A stretch of DNA of 64,000 nucleotides from Cantharellus purpuraceus. Lineage: Eukaryota; Basidiomycota; Agaricomycetes; Cantharellales; Hydnaceae. Each line of letters opens with the position of its first letter. Within the stretch, counting starts at the first letter, position 1. Below, piece after piece: positions 13,586 through 24,514 of this stretch. Under the pieces are notes generated by a model. That model made no database searches. It had not been told where the DNA came from and saw nothing but the letters and a program-made list of their open reading frames with translations. The translations under genes and the position numbers were made by a program. The stretch lies in the NCBI GenBank assembly GCA_025174535.1, contig JALBUN010000045.1, positions 682,001 through 746,000 of the forward strand, written 5' to 3'.

Positions 13586-15010
13586 TCACAGGTACTTCTT
13601 GACCCAAGTAGTCGTTTCCACAAAGGCACCTTCCTTCCCAGCTTTGATTTTGGGATTGCTCTGTCGGATAGTCGGTTGTTTTCACATGTGGGGCCAAATC
13701 ATTTTCGAGGAAGGTATCTACTCACAATATCACCCCTCACCTGTATCGACACGCGGACGAGAGGAGCGAATCTGAGGGCAAACATACAATACATGTGAAT
13801 TATGGCTTACCGCAAACCCATGAGAACATCCCTCCCAGTGGACCCTTTTATACCCTGGAGTGTACTTTCCATCTCCAAGCACCTTGTCAGCGATAGCGCA
13901 GGATTCTGCGGGGAATCTCAGGTCCACGTCGCATGAATTGATGAGTAGCGGAGTCTTCGACTGAGCAGCGAGTTTCTCAAGGTCTGCTGGCACTTGGAGC
14001 AAGGACGGGTGTGAAACAGCACCAACTTTGATCACATTATCTTGCGCGAGATTGACCACATACTTTCCTAATAGCGGGTTTCCAAGGAGTGTGTATATAA
14101 GCAAATTCAGACGCACCGCCGAAGCAGTATCCAGTCGCGGCGACGTTGTTGATGCCACGAGCCTTGAGTTCAGTTATCACTGCGTCTATCAAAGGGCGCG
14201 TCGTCTGTTCACTGTGCCTTCCGGACCAACTACCGAGATCGAAGTTTGCCTATTCGACAAACTTAGTATCTCAGGACTACTAGACAAATGTTGCTTACAT
14301 AGTTGTTTGTCAAGGCGCTCACTGGGACTGGGTCGCCATTGAATACGTCGATTAAATAGACCTGCAAACAGTGACATTGGATGTCAGTCCAGTGCACCTG
14401 CACCTTAAATTATTTCCACACCTGAAGTCCATTAAGAGCAAAGCCATCGGCCTAGTGATTCAAGTCAAACAATGAGCGACTCGTTCACTATGGTACTCAT
14501 ACCAACAGCTGCAACAGATATGTGAATATCATTGTAAGGGGACTCGACATACGGGGGTGGGAACAAACATGCCTGATTGTTGGAGAAAGGGACGCCAAAG
14601 GCATCTTGTTTGCAAAATTAGCAAAGTCATCACAGCCTTACAGAGAAATCACCTGGAATAAATAACAAAGCCTTGTCCTTGTCATATTCACCGGATGGAA
14701 TGGCTACATAGACGTCGACTCCCCCAATCTTCTGGATCTTCCCAGTTGGTGTACCTGTTGTAATTGGACCGTGAGGGGGCTAGGATGAAAAAGATAAGAC
14801 TGGACGACTTGCCTTCATGACGGACACCAGAAATGCAGTCTGGGCACAAGGTAGGTGTACTCATTATGGAAGAAGAACAAACCGTGGGGGTACGGACGAA
14901 GTGAGGCACATCATGTATCAATTTCCGTTCATCGTGTGCTCATGCCGAATCTCGATCGCTTTTTGGAGTTACTAATCATGGTTTCACTGTCGGCTGAATC
15001 CGACCGTGGG
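13400..15010. repeat. Segmental duplication, unit A (hydrolase gene plus flanks)
   Basis: The sequence from about 13400 to 15010 is repeated at about 16082-17760, covering the whole hydrolase gene, introns, about 180 bp beyond the stop and about 150 bp of promoter. Shared flank landmarks are the TAGCACTG/CAGCACTG block and CATAGGATTCAGATATGATTC on the 3' side, and TACTAAT.ATGGT.TCACTGTCGG on the 5' side. Confidence 0.8.
13586..14864 (-). CDS. Dienelactone hydrolase family protein, copy 1
   Basis: ATG at 14864 gives MSTPTLCPDCISGVRHEG, the usual start of fungal dienelactone hydrolases. Exons continue as TPTGKIQKIGGVDVYVAIPS, DAFGVPFSNNQ, a 6-nt microexon (LL, 14513-14518), ADGFALNGLQ, VYLIDVFNGDPVPV and ANFDLGSW. 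ATGYCFGGKYV follows, holding the nucleophile Cys, then HWEGCSHGFAV (catalytic His). Next come a 15-nt microexon VRGDI (13726-13740) and SNPKIKAGKEGAF...WVKKYL, ending at TGA 13586-13588. Family knowledge: alpha/beta hydrolases with a Cys-His-Asp triad that open dienelactones or related esters, usually cytosolic. Introns 1 and 3 appear to have GC donors. The frame is intact through all joins. About 250 residues. Confidence 0.85.
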
Positions 15011-15753
15011 CGATTGGTTGTGTGAAGTACTTGTGTACTCGTGGATAGAATTCACTCTTACAGCCTTGAATAGCTCATAACGACCACAGACGACTGTCCT
15101 AACTATTTGATACATTTTCTGTAAACTACTCCAAAGTGTTCACTATTTTAAGGTAGTGTCAAGACGTGAAATTCACATATCCACTCAGATCTTTTTTCAA
15201 GCGGCTTTCAGCCCCCCCCCCCTCTCCCCCCTCTCCCCCCTCCTCCTCCTCCCTCCTTCCATATATGGTATTGATGTTTTGCTTACTACTCAATTACCGC
15301 AGTTTGCATTACGTAAGGCTCCTCGCTTGTTTGAAGAGCGCAAAGTCTCAGACTTACGAACGCAATATCTCGCTCATTTCCCAACCGAATAACATGAAAG
15401 TAAGTAGACTATGTCTAGTGTTTCATCTAAAAATAGACAGAAACATGCCTTACATAAATCGGTATCCTGGAGAATGGCACATGACTCTGAGCCAGAGTCA
15501 CTATCCGAAACCTCAGATCTCGAGAGTGGTGAGACCAGTGGGTAAGAAAGGGTGTACTGGCTTTCCGAAGTCTTCACACTGTTGGGACCCACTACGGTCC
15601 ACAAACCCTTCCTACACACACTGCTTCGGACCATCACAGGTGACTTCAGAGAAGGGGAAAACTGTGTACACAGAGTGGTGTTTCCCTAACAGCATGGCCT
15701 AGACGAATTTTGTTTTTTCATTCGCTTGAAGAAAATCTTCGCTCAGGGGGAAG
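14865..15753. other. Region between hydrolase copy 1 and the LTR
   Basis: It contains promoter sequence of hydrolase copy 1, a C/T-rich microsatellite (about 15211-15260, starting with a C11-12 run), and probably the 3' internal end of the retroelement, whose polypurine tract abuts the LTR at 15753. Forward and reverse ORFs at 15166-15702 and 15374-15637 do not resemble reverse transcriptase, integrase or RNase H. Confidence 0.45.
15211..15260. repeat. C/T-rich microsatellite
   Basis: A run of C is followed by CT and CCT repeats, giving about 50 bp of pure pyrimidine on the + strand. Strand-asymmetric low-complexity DNA with no coding evidence. Confidence 0.85.
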
Positions 15754-16081
15754 TGTTAGAGTATTTTGATTAGTAGTATATTTGTACATACACTACGAGC
15801 TCCGCAACACTGCAATTGCAGCTGAGCAGCTGAGTATGAGAAATATAACTACTGTTTCACCTGTACCCAGCATGCACGGACCAGTATAAGCCCCTTACCA
15901 ACAGAGGTACCTCTAGCAAGAGATACACTACCGCTGGATATCACGCTAGCACGTAAAGAGTCGTTCCCAATTTGAATTTCTTATTCTATATGTAATCAAT
16001 ATCATGCAAGAGTGTTAGTATATAAAGTGTTATATGCAACGAGTGCTCTTTAAGCGGTAGTTGCCAGAACATGTACTAACA
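15754..16081 (+). mobile_element. Ty1/copia-like long terminal repeat (3' LTR of a truncated element or a solo LTR)
   Basis: The 328-bp segment begins TGTTAG and ends CTAACA, a perfect 6-bp terminal inverted repeat with the canonical TG...CA ends. It is immediately preceded by a purine tract (AGGGGGAAG, 15745-15753) of the kind that primes plus-strand synthesis directly before a 3' LTR. A TATA-like TATATAAAG lies near 16020. Flanking 5-mers (GGAAG and CCTAG) differ, so there is no target-site duplication. That favours the 3' end of a truncated element or a rearranged insertion over a clean solo LTR. No second LTR copy was seen. Confidence 0.7.
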
Positions 16082-17760
16082 CCTAGCACTGTTTTTGATT
16101 TCCTCTGACGCGGCAACAACAGATCATAGGATTCAGATATGATTCAATTTACATGGTTCTCTCATCACCAACGTTGTCTTCCACTCTTCCAACCAACCGT
16201 CTACATTGAGGATTGAAATGTACCTCCACAAGTTCTGTAACTGATCTAAAAGATCACAGGTACTTCTTGACCCAAGTAGTCGTTTCCACAAAGGCACCTT
16301 CCTTTCCAGCTTTGATTTTGGGATTGCTCTGTCAGATAGTCGGTTGTTTTCAGCATGTAGGGCCAATCATTTTCGAAGGAAGGAAGGAATCTACTCACAA
16401 TATCACCCCTCACCTGTATCGACACGCGGACGAGAGGAGAGAATCTGAGGGCAAACATACAACACATGTGAATTATAGCTTACCGCAAACCCATGAGTAC
16501 ATCCCTCCCAGTGGACCCTTTTATACCCTGGAGTGTACTTTCCATCTCCAAGCACCTTGTCAGCGATAGCACAGGATTCTGCGGGAAATTGCTGGTCCAC
16601 GTCGCATGAATTGATGAGTAGCGGAGTCTTCGACTGAGCAGCGAGTTTCTCAAGGTCTGCTGGCACTTGGAGCAAGGACGGGTGTGAAATGGCACCAACT
16701 TTGATCACATTATCTTGCGCGAGATTGACCACATACTTTCCTAATAGCGGGTTTCAAAGGAGTGTATATATAAGCAAATTCAGACGCACCGCCGAAGCAG
16801 TATCCAGTCGCGGCGAAGTTGTTGATGCCACGAGCCTTGAGTTCAGTTATCACGGCGTCTATCAAAGGGCGCGTCGTCTGTTCACTGTGCTTTGCAACCC
16901 AACTGCCGAAATCGAAGGTTGGCTATTTGACAAACTTAGTATCTCAGGACTACCAAACACAGTTGGTATTGTGCTTACGCTGTTGTTTGACAAGGCGTTC
17001 ACTGGGACTGGGTCGCCATTGAATACGTCGATTAAATAGACCTGCAAACAATGACATTGGATGTCAGTCCGGCGAGAAACATTCACCTGCACCTTGTTAT
17101 AGATTCCGCACCGACCTGAAGACCATTGAGAGCAAAGTCATCGGCCTAGTGATTCAAGTCAAACAATGAGCCACTCGTTCATTATGGTATTCATACCATC
17201 AGCTGCAACAGATATGTGAATATCATTGTAAGGGGACTCGACATATGGGGTTTAGCACCAACATACCGGATTGTTGGAGAGAGGGATGCCAAAGGCATCT
17301 TGTTTGCAAAATTAGCAAAGTCATCACAGCCTTACAGAGAAATCACCTGGGATATATAACAAAGCCTTGTCCTTGTCATATTCACCGGATGGAATGGCTA
17401 CATAGACGTCGACTCCCCCAATCTTCTGGATCTTCCCAGTTGGTGTACCTGTTGTAATTGGACCGTGAGGGGGCTAGGATGAAAAAGATAAGACTAGACG
17501 ACTTGCCTTCATGACGGACGCCAGAAATGCAGTCTGGGCACAAGGTAGATGTACTCATCGTGGAAGAAGAACAAACCGTGGAGGTATGGACAGTGCCACG
17601 TCGTGTAATCCATCTGCCCCATCATACCCAATCGCTTCTTCGAGCTACTAATTATGGTGTCACTGTCGGCACGGAGCGCTTCGAGCACCCCAATTGAACA
17701 TCTCTTTCTCTCTGTCGGCACGGCTGAATCCGAGGGTGGGCCAATGAGTGACAGCAATGT
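16082..17760. repeat. Segmental duplication, unit B
   Basis: Second copy of the hydrolase segment. Homology with unit A begins at the base following the LTR end (CCTAGCACTG, compared with CCAGCACTG at about 13410) and continues through the promoter to about 17760. Confidence 0.8.
16254..17558 (-). CDS. Dienelactone hydrolase family protein, copy 2
   Basis: Same exon plan as copy 1: ATG at 17558 (MSTSTLCPDCISGVRHEG), GIPLSNNP, a 6-nt microexon encoding LM (17197-17202), ADDFALNGLQ, VYLIDVFNGDPVPVNALSNN, PTFDFGSWVAKHSEQ, FAATGYCFGGKYV, a segment beginning HWEGCTHGFAV, a 15-nt microexon VRGDI (16399-16413), and the terminal WVKKYL with TGA at 16254-16256. The nucleophile Cys and catalytic His are present and no frame is broken, so both copies look functional. 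Intron 1 keeps the GC donor, but the donor after NNP is GT where copy 1 has GC. Amino-acid changes cluster in the N-terminal third (TP/TS, VPF/IPL, LL/LM). About 250 residues. Confidence 0.85.
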
Positions 17761-18569
17761 TGTGCCGTACTACGGCGCACAGGCGCATGGGCCATTCATG
17801 CCACTTATAGACACTCCTGTAGTAAGGGCGCACGCGCGTACATCCCAGTTCCGTGATTGAGATCAACGTAATTCAAATTCAGTAACCGACGCAAAACACT
17901 CCGTCCATCCGTCCTGCGATGTCTGTCACAATGGGCTCATCAATGCAGGTTGGGACTCCAATGTCTCATCCACTGCGTTTGACGCGAGTTTTTGGCAAGG
18001 AAAAGCCTTACCTTTATGCTCATCATTTAGACTAATTTGTGGCGGTTGATAAGGGTTGATCCATGATGATATGAACCATGACATTTAGTGTCGTCCTATG
18101 GAATTCATTCTGATGGCGTTTGGCTTGATGTGATGATGTCAGTGGAAATCCATGCCCTTATAAGTACACAAGGCACACCAATGTCTCTTAAAATAGATCA
18201 TTTGTCTCCGTGTAACACCCATCCGTCTCCCTGGATAGCGCCCCAGTCTCCACTTAAAGCCATCAAACACAACCGAGGGCTCTAACAACGAGCAGAGATG
18301 ACATGAGTGAGTCCCTCAAAAGCTCCTGGCAGGATACTGCGATCCCATGGAAGGGTTAGCAGAAGAGGAGATATGTGACACCGCTCTGATTACACATGAC
18401 ATGTGTGCATCATGTCAATAAGTCAGTGATAGCATACAGGGGTTGAGAGTAATACAGCATAGGATATGCTCGCCCTGTAGTGCCGTATAGAAAGGCGTAC
18501 CGTCTCAGGAGTGCAGAAAAAGAATGATGCGGCTTAATGGTGATATAGTCACTCTAGTAGGAATATTTT
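17559..18569. other. Intergenic region
   Basis: The first about 200 bp belong to the duplicated promoter. The rest carries no supported gene, only short ORFs without family resemblance. Confidence 0.4.
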
Positions 18570-20051
18570 TTACTTTTCGGTCGTGTCAGGCACGTCACCG
18601 CGAGCGAAGGCCACCGCCTCTCGGATTGCCTCTGCGGTCCGAAGACCAAGGTCATAATAGCCGTCGTTGGACGTGGCCTCGAACATTCCCGTGTGGGCCG
18701 CCACTTCATCCGAAGCCAGGCTGTTATGGGCCTGTATGAAGTACTGCGCATACTGGGTATTTGGCTGGGGAAGAATTATAAAAGTTCGTGGATTGGGGTT
18801 GACGGGGGGTTTTCCTGGCAGATATGTGTAGAAGCTTAAGGAAGTATAAGCAAGAGAAACGAGGAACGGGGTTTATAAGCAGGAACAGACATACGTCCTA
18901 AAGACTACTTTGGCTTCCTCGCCTGTCGTTACAACATTCTCAACCCTCATCTTCAATGCTTTCTCGTCCCATAGATTTTTGACATATCTCATGTGGTCGC
19001 CGGCCCACGACCATCCAAGACCAACGTTGTCACGCTTGTAATACGCCGCACCAGCGGCTGCTCCTGCCAAAATCGCCGCCCCCGCACCGTATGCAACCGG
19101 CGCCCACTTATCCCACCCTGACCGTGCGGCATTTGGAGCTGGGGAAGAGGGCGGAGTCACCGGGCGGGGACCAGGAGGCGATGATGTGAAAAGGCCTTTG
19201 GGTCCTTTGTCCTCCTCGTTAGGTGTCGTCGCTTCCTGTCTGTTGGGTTTCTTGCCAAACGTAAAGCCTCCAAGGGCCCCAAGCACGCTGGCGCCCGTGG
19301 CCATGTCGCGTGCAGTCTGGACATATCCTACTGCTTTGGTAGCGCTATTCTTAAACACGAACGGATGTATTCCGAGATACTGGGGTGGGCCCTAGTCAGT
19401 ACACATGTCCTAATCATAGCAAGGGGCAATAGAACAGACCGGCGTGTCGAAGGCCAGGCATGCAATGATTTTGGGCCAGAGCGGCGCAGCCCTATCCGGG
19501 CGAGAATTTGCCATTGCAAGGAACGTGTCAGCAGCTAATAAACCGCCCATGCTGATGCGTTTGCTTTTCGTTAAGGATTCGAAAGGCGTATCCCAGCCAC
19601 ATACCTGTGACCACACAGAACGATCTTAGCCTTACCTGCCCCACCTCCAGTACCATGAGCAACTTCTTTCTCTACCGTTAACGTGGTTAGCCAGTCAGCA
19701 AATCTCTCTACTGCGGCAGTCTACCGCATCATCTGGGTCAATACTCCAGTCTTCTAGAAGGCTTATCCGCACCAGCTCTCCCTTAGTCTAGTCACCATCG
19801 GATTTAGACATAGATGTAGGATGGCAGGACCAAAGCACACCTCATACGCTGGAAAGACTATGCACTCAACGGCAAGGTTTTCGATGGTCTCTGTCAAAAT
19901 ATGCTTGAGTCGGTCAGGGAAGCCGCCGAACGTTTCATCCGTGCCCTTGAAGCTTTGCAATGTCAGGTAAATGACACGTCAATGCTTGACGTTGTCCTCA
20001 CCCGTGAATAAACACACAAAGTAACAGGTCCTTAGGGAGAGTTTCTGACAT
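18570..20051 (-). CDS. DUF676-like alpha/beta hydrolase (putative lipase-type serine hydrolase)
   Basis: ATG at 20051 gives MSETLPKDLLLCVFIHG, which joins FKGTDETFGGFPDRLKH after a 50-bp intron, a typical N-terminal HG oxyanion segment. Further exons give IENLAVECIVFPAYE, TKGEL, TAAVERFADWLTTLTV, IVLCGHS joined to MGGLLAADTFLAMA (the nucleophile elbow G-H-S-M-G), and WPKIIACLAFDTPYLGIHP. A Pro/Ser-rich linker follows, then a glycine/alanine-rich hydrophobic segment (AYGAGAAILAGAAAGAAYY) that may be membrane-associated. The C-terminal exon contains ASDEVAAHTGMFEATSNDGY, where a late His and Asp could complete the triad. TAA at 18570-18572. The substrate is unknown. About 360-370 residues in six or seven exons. 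Confidence 0.8.
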
Positions 20052-20162
20052 GACACAGGCGTCTAATGACGTACGACGAACTGACTTTACAAAAGATGGC
20101 ACTAAGTTTGCCTCTACTGTGCTACAAGTTGGTATAGTCTCATGACGAAATCAAGATTTCAA

Positions 20163-20891
20163 CTAGATTTTTAAGTCCAGACGCATAGCATAAGCATCTT
20201 CCCCATCATTGTCTGGGTACGACCTTTCAATCACCTGGTTAAATAATCAAACCCATCATAGACTCACAATATTTGGCTTCAATCTTTTCTATAGTAAAAC
20301 CCAACGTATCCCGGTATAAGCCTATTGCAGCACGATTTGACTGACGGACGTGGAGCGAAACATAGGCGGCTTTATACACGGTCGCCATTGCCTCTTCTTC
20401 TCAACGATATGAGCCTCACAATCACGACGAGGTCAAATGCAACGCACGCGACTGAACCATCAACTTTTTAGCAAGGCCAAGCCGCCGATACGAACGCAGG
20501 ACGGATATCGAGGTGACATGACCATGTGGTTCTTCCCCTTCTTCTGTGTCTTCTTCCCTGCAACACGAAAGTTTTATGAAAGCACACTCTAAAAATTGAG
20601 ATAGCTCACGTACATTTTCGCTAAAATGTAACCCACTATACGGCCATTATGATCCTCAGCCACATACGACAGTTGTGGCCAGGTCAGCGCATGATATAAG
20701 TCTGGTGAAATTATGAACGATTTTGGATGCAGGGTGAGATTCAGACGCACAGTATCGTAATGTGTAGTTTTCAGGCAGATTATTTAGGTTGCAAGCTTGC
20801 ATACCCATCAAATCCTCGGCCTACAATAACAACATTGGCACATTATTGGCGCAAAGTAAGTAAGACGTACGCAAGCCAGACGGATATTCAT
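20163..20891 (-). CDS. NAA10: N-terminal acetyltransferase NatA catalytic subunit Naa10/Ard1
   Basis: ATG at 20891 gives MNIRLAC, spliced to [19 protein letters not shown], the family's diagnostic N-terminus. Later exons give [40 protein letters not shown] (acetyl-CoA-binding R-R-x-G-x-A motif), [19 protein letters not shown] and [16 protein letters not shown], ending KI-stop at 20163. These match human Naa10 almost block for block. The long acidic C-terminal tail of animal Naa10 is missing. Family knowledge: with Naa15 it acetylates the N-termini of nascent proteins starting Ser, Ala, Thr, Gly or Cys at the ribosome. Roughly 165 residues in about six exons. Confidence 0.92.
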
Positions 20892-21762
20892 CCCTAAGAC
20901 ACAATATAGGGTCGACGGCTGGAGTAGTTTGCTTTCAGAGTTAGACTTTGAAATGAACCGTCTGTGTATGGGACTCCTACGAGTGTAGGATTTGTCAGCA
21001 TAGGGTTCAGACGCCCACGCAACCACACCATAAGTATGCTCCTTCTCCCACTTTGCTACTGCAATTTCTCCCAAGCTAAAATTATGCAATGTAAAGGATA
21101 CATACTCACACAGTTGGAACTCATAAAAAAATAACTAACTTGAAGATTTTCAGCATGGCTCCCTCGAGATCAGAGCCGGAGGTGAGAGGTATTTCACTTG
21201 AGAGCAAGCGCCATGCAAGAGACCATTGGTCTGACATTTCTGTGTATCTCATAACTGATAACTGATATTGAGGCGGCGCCCATGTCTTGGGTCAATGGTT
21301 TCAAAGGGTGGGTTGCATTTTGACTACAAGGCAGCTAAATTCCCAGTAGTCGTATATAGTCTGCGTACATGCCTGCTCTATATTAATAACATTAACAAGA
21401 TCATCAGACAATCCCTGTATTTCAGATTAACACTGCATTCTTTCAGACCTTGGTGTTGAAACTGATGGTTTACTTTTATATGTATATATATATTGAATTC
21501 AATATTGAATTCATTCGTCAATAGTAATCTTACAATTGTGCCATTTGTAGCCCATTATCCAAACTAGAAAGAAATGGACGGATATTTTTGAAGTCCAGAT
21601 ACTCTCCGCTTGAAAGGGGTTGGGGAAGACAACAAGCGCACGTTTGTCTGTAGTGGCCGCCTGCTGCATACTCTTTGAGGGAACCCGTTCAAAAGACTCT
21701 TCTTGAAAATAACATCAGTCTATACACGCTGAATTAACGCAGCCACAGGTTTTCTTCCTCCT
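20892..21762. other. Intergenic region between divergent NAA10 and VTC1
   Basis: No gene seen. It contains an AT-rich stretch and a 20-bp perfect palindrome at 21494-21513 (GAATTC-AATATT-GAATTC core). Confidence 0.45.
21494..21513. repeat. 20-bp perfect palindrome in an AT-rich tract
   Basis: Two GAATTC sites flank AATATT, extended by one complementary base on each side. It sits beside a (TA)n run about 250 bp upstream of VTC1. It could be a dimeric protein-binding site or simply low-complexity sequence. Confidence 0.6.
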
Positions 21763-22372
21763 ATGTCTACTCAGCCTCTACTTCAGCGTACAGCACAAAA
21801 GCGAATCGCGCTTCCGGTTCGCGTAGAGCCAAAGGTCTCCTTTGCCAATGAGCGTACTTTTCTGTCATGGCTCCACTTCACGGTTGTCCTTGGTGGTTTA
21901 GCTGTCGGTTTGCTGAATTTTGGAGACAAGGTGCGTATATGAGCACGAATAGGGGCCTGTTAACTTATCTGCGGTGTATCTAGGTGGGCAAGGTCAGCGC
22001 TGGGATGTTCTCGCTAGTTGGTACGGGACGTTTTTTTCAGTCATGTCTTTCAAATGGTTTTTGACTGTCCAGCGTAGCCATGGCGGTCATGCTCTATGCC
22101 CTATGGACCTACCACTGGCGTGCGGCGCAAATTCGGAAGGGGTCAAGAGAGCCATATGATGACAGACTTGGTCCTGTTAGCACTTTTAACAGTCCATGCG
22201 TTCATTTTCAAGAACTCACGCTGACATGTCATGTTTCGACAACAGACAATACTCTGTCTTGCTTTACTCGGTTCGTCTATTTCACGGCGAAGCGGCTAAT
22301 GTGCATTCTAATGTCAAAACTCTCATAGGGGCTGTCATCATCAATTTCGTGTTACGATTCACCGAGGGTTAA
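21763..22372 (+). CDS. VTC1: Vacuolar transporter chaperone 1 (VTC complex membrane subunit)
   Basis: Exons 21763-21930, 21984-22020, 22078-22175, 22246-22270 and 22329-22372 join in frame to 123 residues, close to yeast Vtc1. The protein reads [20 protein letters not shown], then [20 protein letters not shown] (the family's first helix signature), a hydrophobic segment [53 protein letters not shown] and IINFVLRF. That gives three membrane helices of the DUF202/VTC1 fold. Family knowledge: it is part of the VTC polyphosphate polymerase and translocator in the vacuole and ER membranes, with VTC4 as catalytic subunit. All introns are GT-AG. Confidence 0.93.
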
Positions 22373-23685
22373 ATCAACCTGGACGATTGACCTACTGCAG
22401 ACGCAGTGTAATATGCACACTGCGTATAACCGTTGTGAATGGAACCGCCATACCTATTGAAGGGATGTTCCTGTCTTGGTTAGAGTCGATCCTTCTTTCT
22501 CTTTCTCTTATTCTTTCTCCACCACCTTTACCCTTAAAACGTCGCTGTACGATACGTCAAGCAATTGCGATGGCTCACAAGCGCGAGGGGATTCCCCGCT
22601 TCTCCTTGTTCTTTATGGATTCGGGCTGGTTACAACGTAAGCTGACTATTATTGTGCTCGCCATTCTCCTTACCGCAACATGGTCGTCAATGGCTTACTA
22701 TTTCCCGGTATTTATCATATGGACTTGGGCACCTTCCCAGGCGCTGTATTTCACATCCAATTTTCTCTGGCCATACTATGTCTAATTGACAGCACGTCGC
22801 TAGTGACGCTTTGTCCCACGGTTCCTCGTCATGTTGGGAGCTGAAAGCTACGTTAATCAACAAAATCTTCAGCAATACTTCCATCGACTTGAGAATGGGA
22901 AGAGCTGGGCAGAACGTGTCATATTCCTCTCCTCTTTCATTAGGGTTGACCTTTTGTAAGAGTATGGCGGGGACGAAGAAATGGACGGAGCAGAAGTAAA
23001 GTAGATATGGAATGACGAGTGGTGATTAGAGTAAAACAGAAGTGGAGTGAAGACTAAGAACATCTAGGAGCGGGAGTAAAATCGGGAGTGACAGTCAAAA
23101 AAACAAAAAACAAGTATGAAATCAATAATAAAGGAAAAACAGAACCCAGTAACGAAGTAAACATAAATTCTAAAGTTCACCGTTAGACAAAGTTTATAGC
23201 AGATGTGTTCCATGGGTTAATTTACTAGGAATCCGAGATGTTTTGTGGTAAACGTTGGTTGGTTGCCATGTTGCAATAGAGAGCCAGGCCGCTTAGTAGA
23301 TGGTGTGTGAGTTGCATGTCTTATTGGCGAGTAGAATATCAAGCAGGCCACGTGAGGTTGTAGTGCTGCGCAAAGTGGAATGATATAAATGGCATTGCTG
23401 GTCCTGAGGCATCCAAACTGGGTTATCATGAAACTAGTGACCTGCTAATGAGTCCACATCCGGACAAAAGCTATAAGTCGACCCAAAAGCAAGATACTGT
23501 GAGCCGCGATTACTGTAATGAATTTAGCGGCAGTGCATGTCTTCAGTCACACGCAGACCTGAGAACTAGATAGAAGAGACATCTGGAGAAGCGTATCCAA
23601 ACCAACAAACGACCAGGGGGAGACTATCTGCATATTGCGCAAAGTAGATAACACGATCGTCATATATTTGAAACTCCGTCACACA
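22373..23685. other. Intergenic region downstream of VTC1
   Basis: No supported gene. A forward ORF (22387-22785) encodes a hydrophobic Leu/Ser-rich peptide without family resemblance, and I regard it as chance. A-rich runs occur at 23095-23150. Confidence 0.4.
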
Positions 23686-24514
23686 ATGTCCTCTCCACCC
23701 GAGTTCAGTGCAACACCAATTCTATCCTATCTTTCTCTACCCACCGACTACACACCCTCACCCTTTGATGCACCCATCGAATTTCTAGCACTCCACCTAC
23801 ACCAGCTCCCCCCAAATCTCCTCGCGTTGTTTTCCGCACTCCTAAACCCGCACCAGCGCACCGTGCTGCCTGTCATACGAAATCGGAGGCAGAAATACGC
23901 GTCGACGATACCGCGCGAACTCACGTGGGAAGAGGCGCGCAAGGTGTGGCCGGCGTTGTGGGAGGGGCTGGAGCGGGAGCGAGAGAGGCCGGGGGTGGAG
24001 CAGGGAAGGGAGGAGAAGTTGTGGGCGGAGCGGGGGCTAGAGTTTTTGGGAGGGGAGCGAGGACAGGTCGGGAAGTTGGGGCAGCTGTTGGGGGATTATG
24101 AGGAGGAGCGGGAGGCAGAGAGAATGAGGGAAGCGAGGAGGGAAAATATGGCGAGGCGGGAAATTGAGAGGGAGCAACGGGAGGAAGAGGAAGAGGAAGA
24201 GGATGATGAGGCTGATGGGGACGAAGTCGGAGTGTCTCTTGTTGAAGAGCAAGAGAATCCTGAGCAGATGCGGATAGCTTTTGAGCGTATCGTGCAGGAG
24301 AAATTCATCTATGGGTTACTAGACGTGCGTTGACTCTGCTGGATTTGTGCCGCTGCTTTTCTTCTCGTTCATGCGGATTGCGCTTCAGTCTATTGATTAT
24401 GATGCAGTGGATTGGGATGACAAGTGGGACGAGGCTGAAGAGCGAGATAGCGAGGAGCGGTGGTTTGACGAAGAGGAAGAAGCGGAGGCGCCATTTATGG
24501 ATGTCGATACATGA
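23686..24514 (+). CDS. CCDC97-like protein (DUF2052 family)
   Basis: Two exons, 23686-24324 and 24389-24514, give 254 residues starting MSSPPEFSATPILSYLSLP. The N-terminal half has LLNPHQRTVLPVIRNRRQKY. The middle is highly charged with an acidic Glu run (about 24180-24200). After QMRIAFERIVQEKFIYGLLD the second exon gives SIDYDAVDWDDKWDEAEERD...RWFDEEEEAE, the conserved acidic C-terminal block of CCDC97/DUF2052. Family knowledge: CCDC97 is associated with the U2 snRNP SF3B complex in animals. That role is inferred here only by family. The coding strand of 23920-24200 is unusually G/A-rich. Confidence 0.8.

Noticed and set aside
15166..15702. 178-codon ORF upstream of the LTR, considered as retroelement polyprotein
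   Set aside because: It begins in a C/T microsatellite and shows no reverse transcriptase, RNase H or integrase motif.
22387..22785. 132-codon forward ORF with hydrophobic stretches after VTC1
   Set aside because: No family motif, no clear promoter or splice support, Leu/Ser composition follows base composition.
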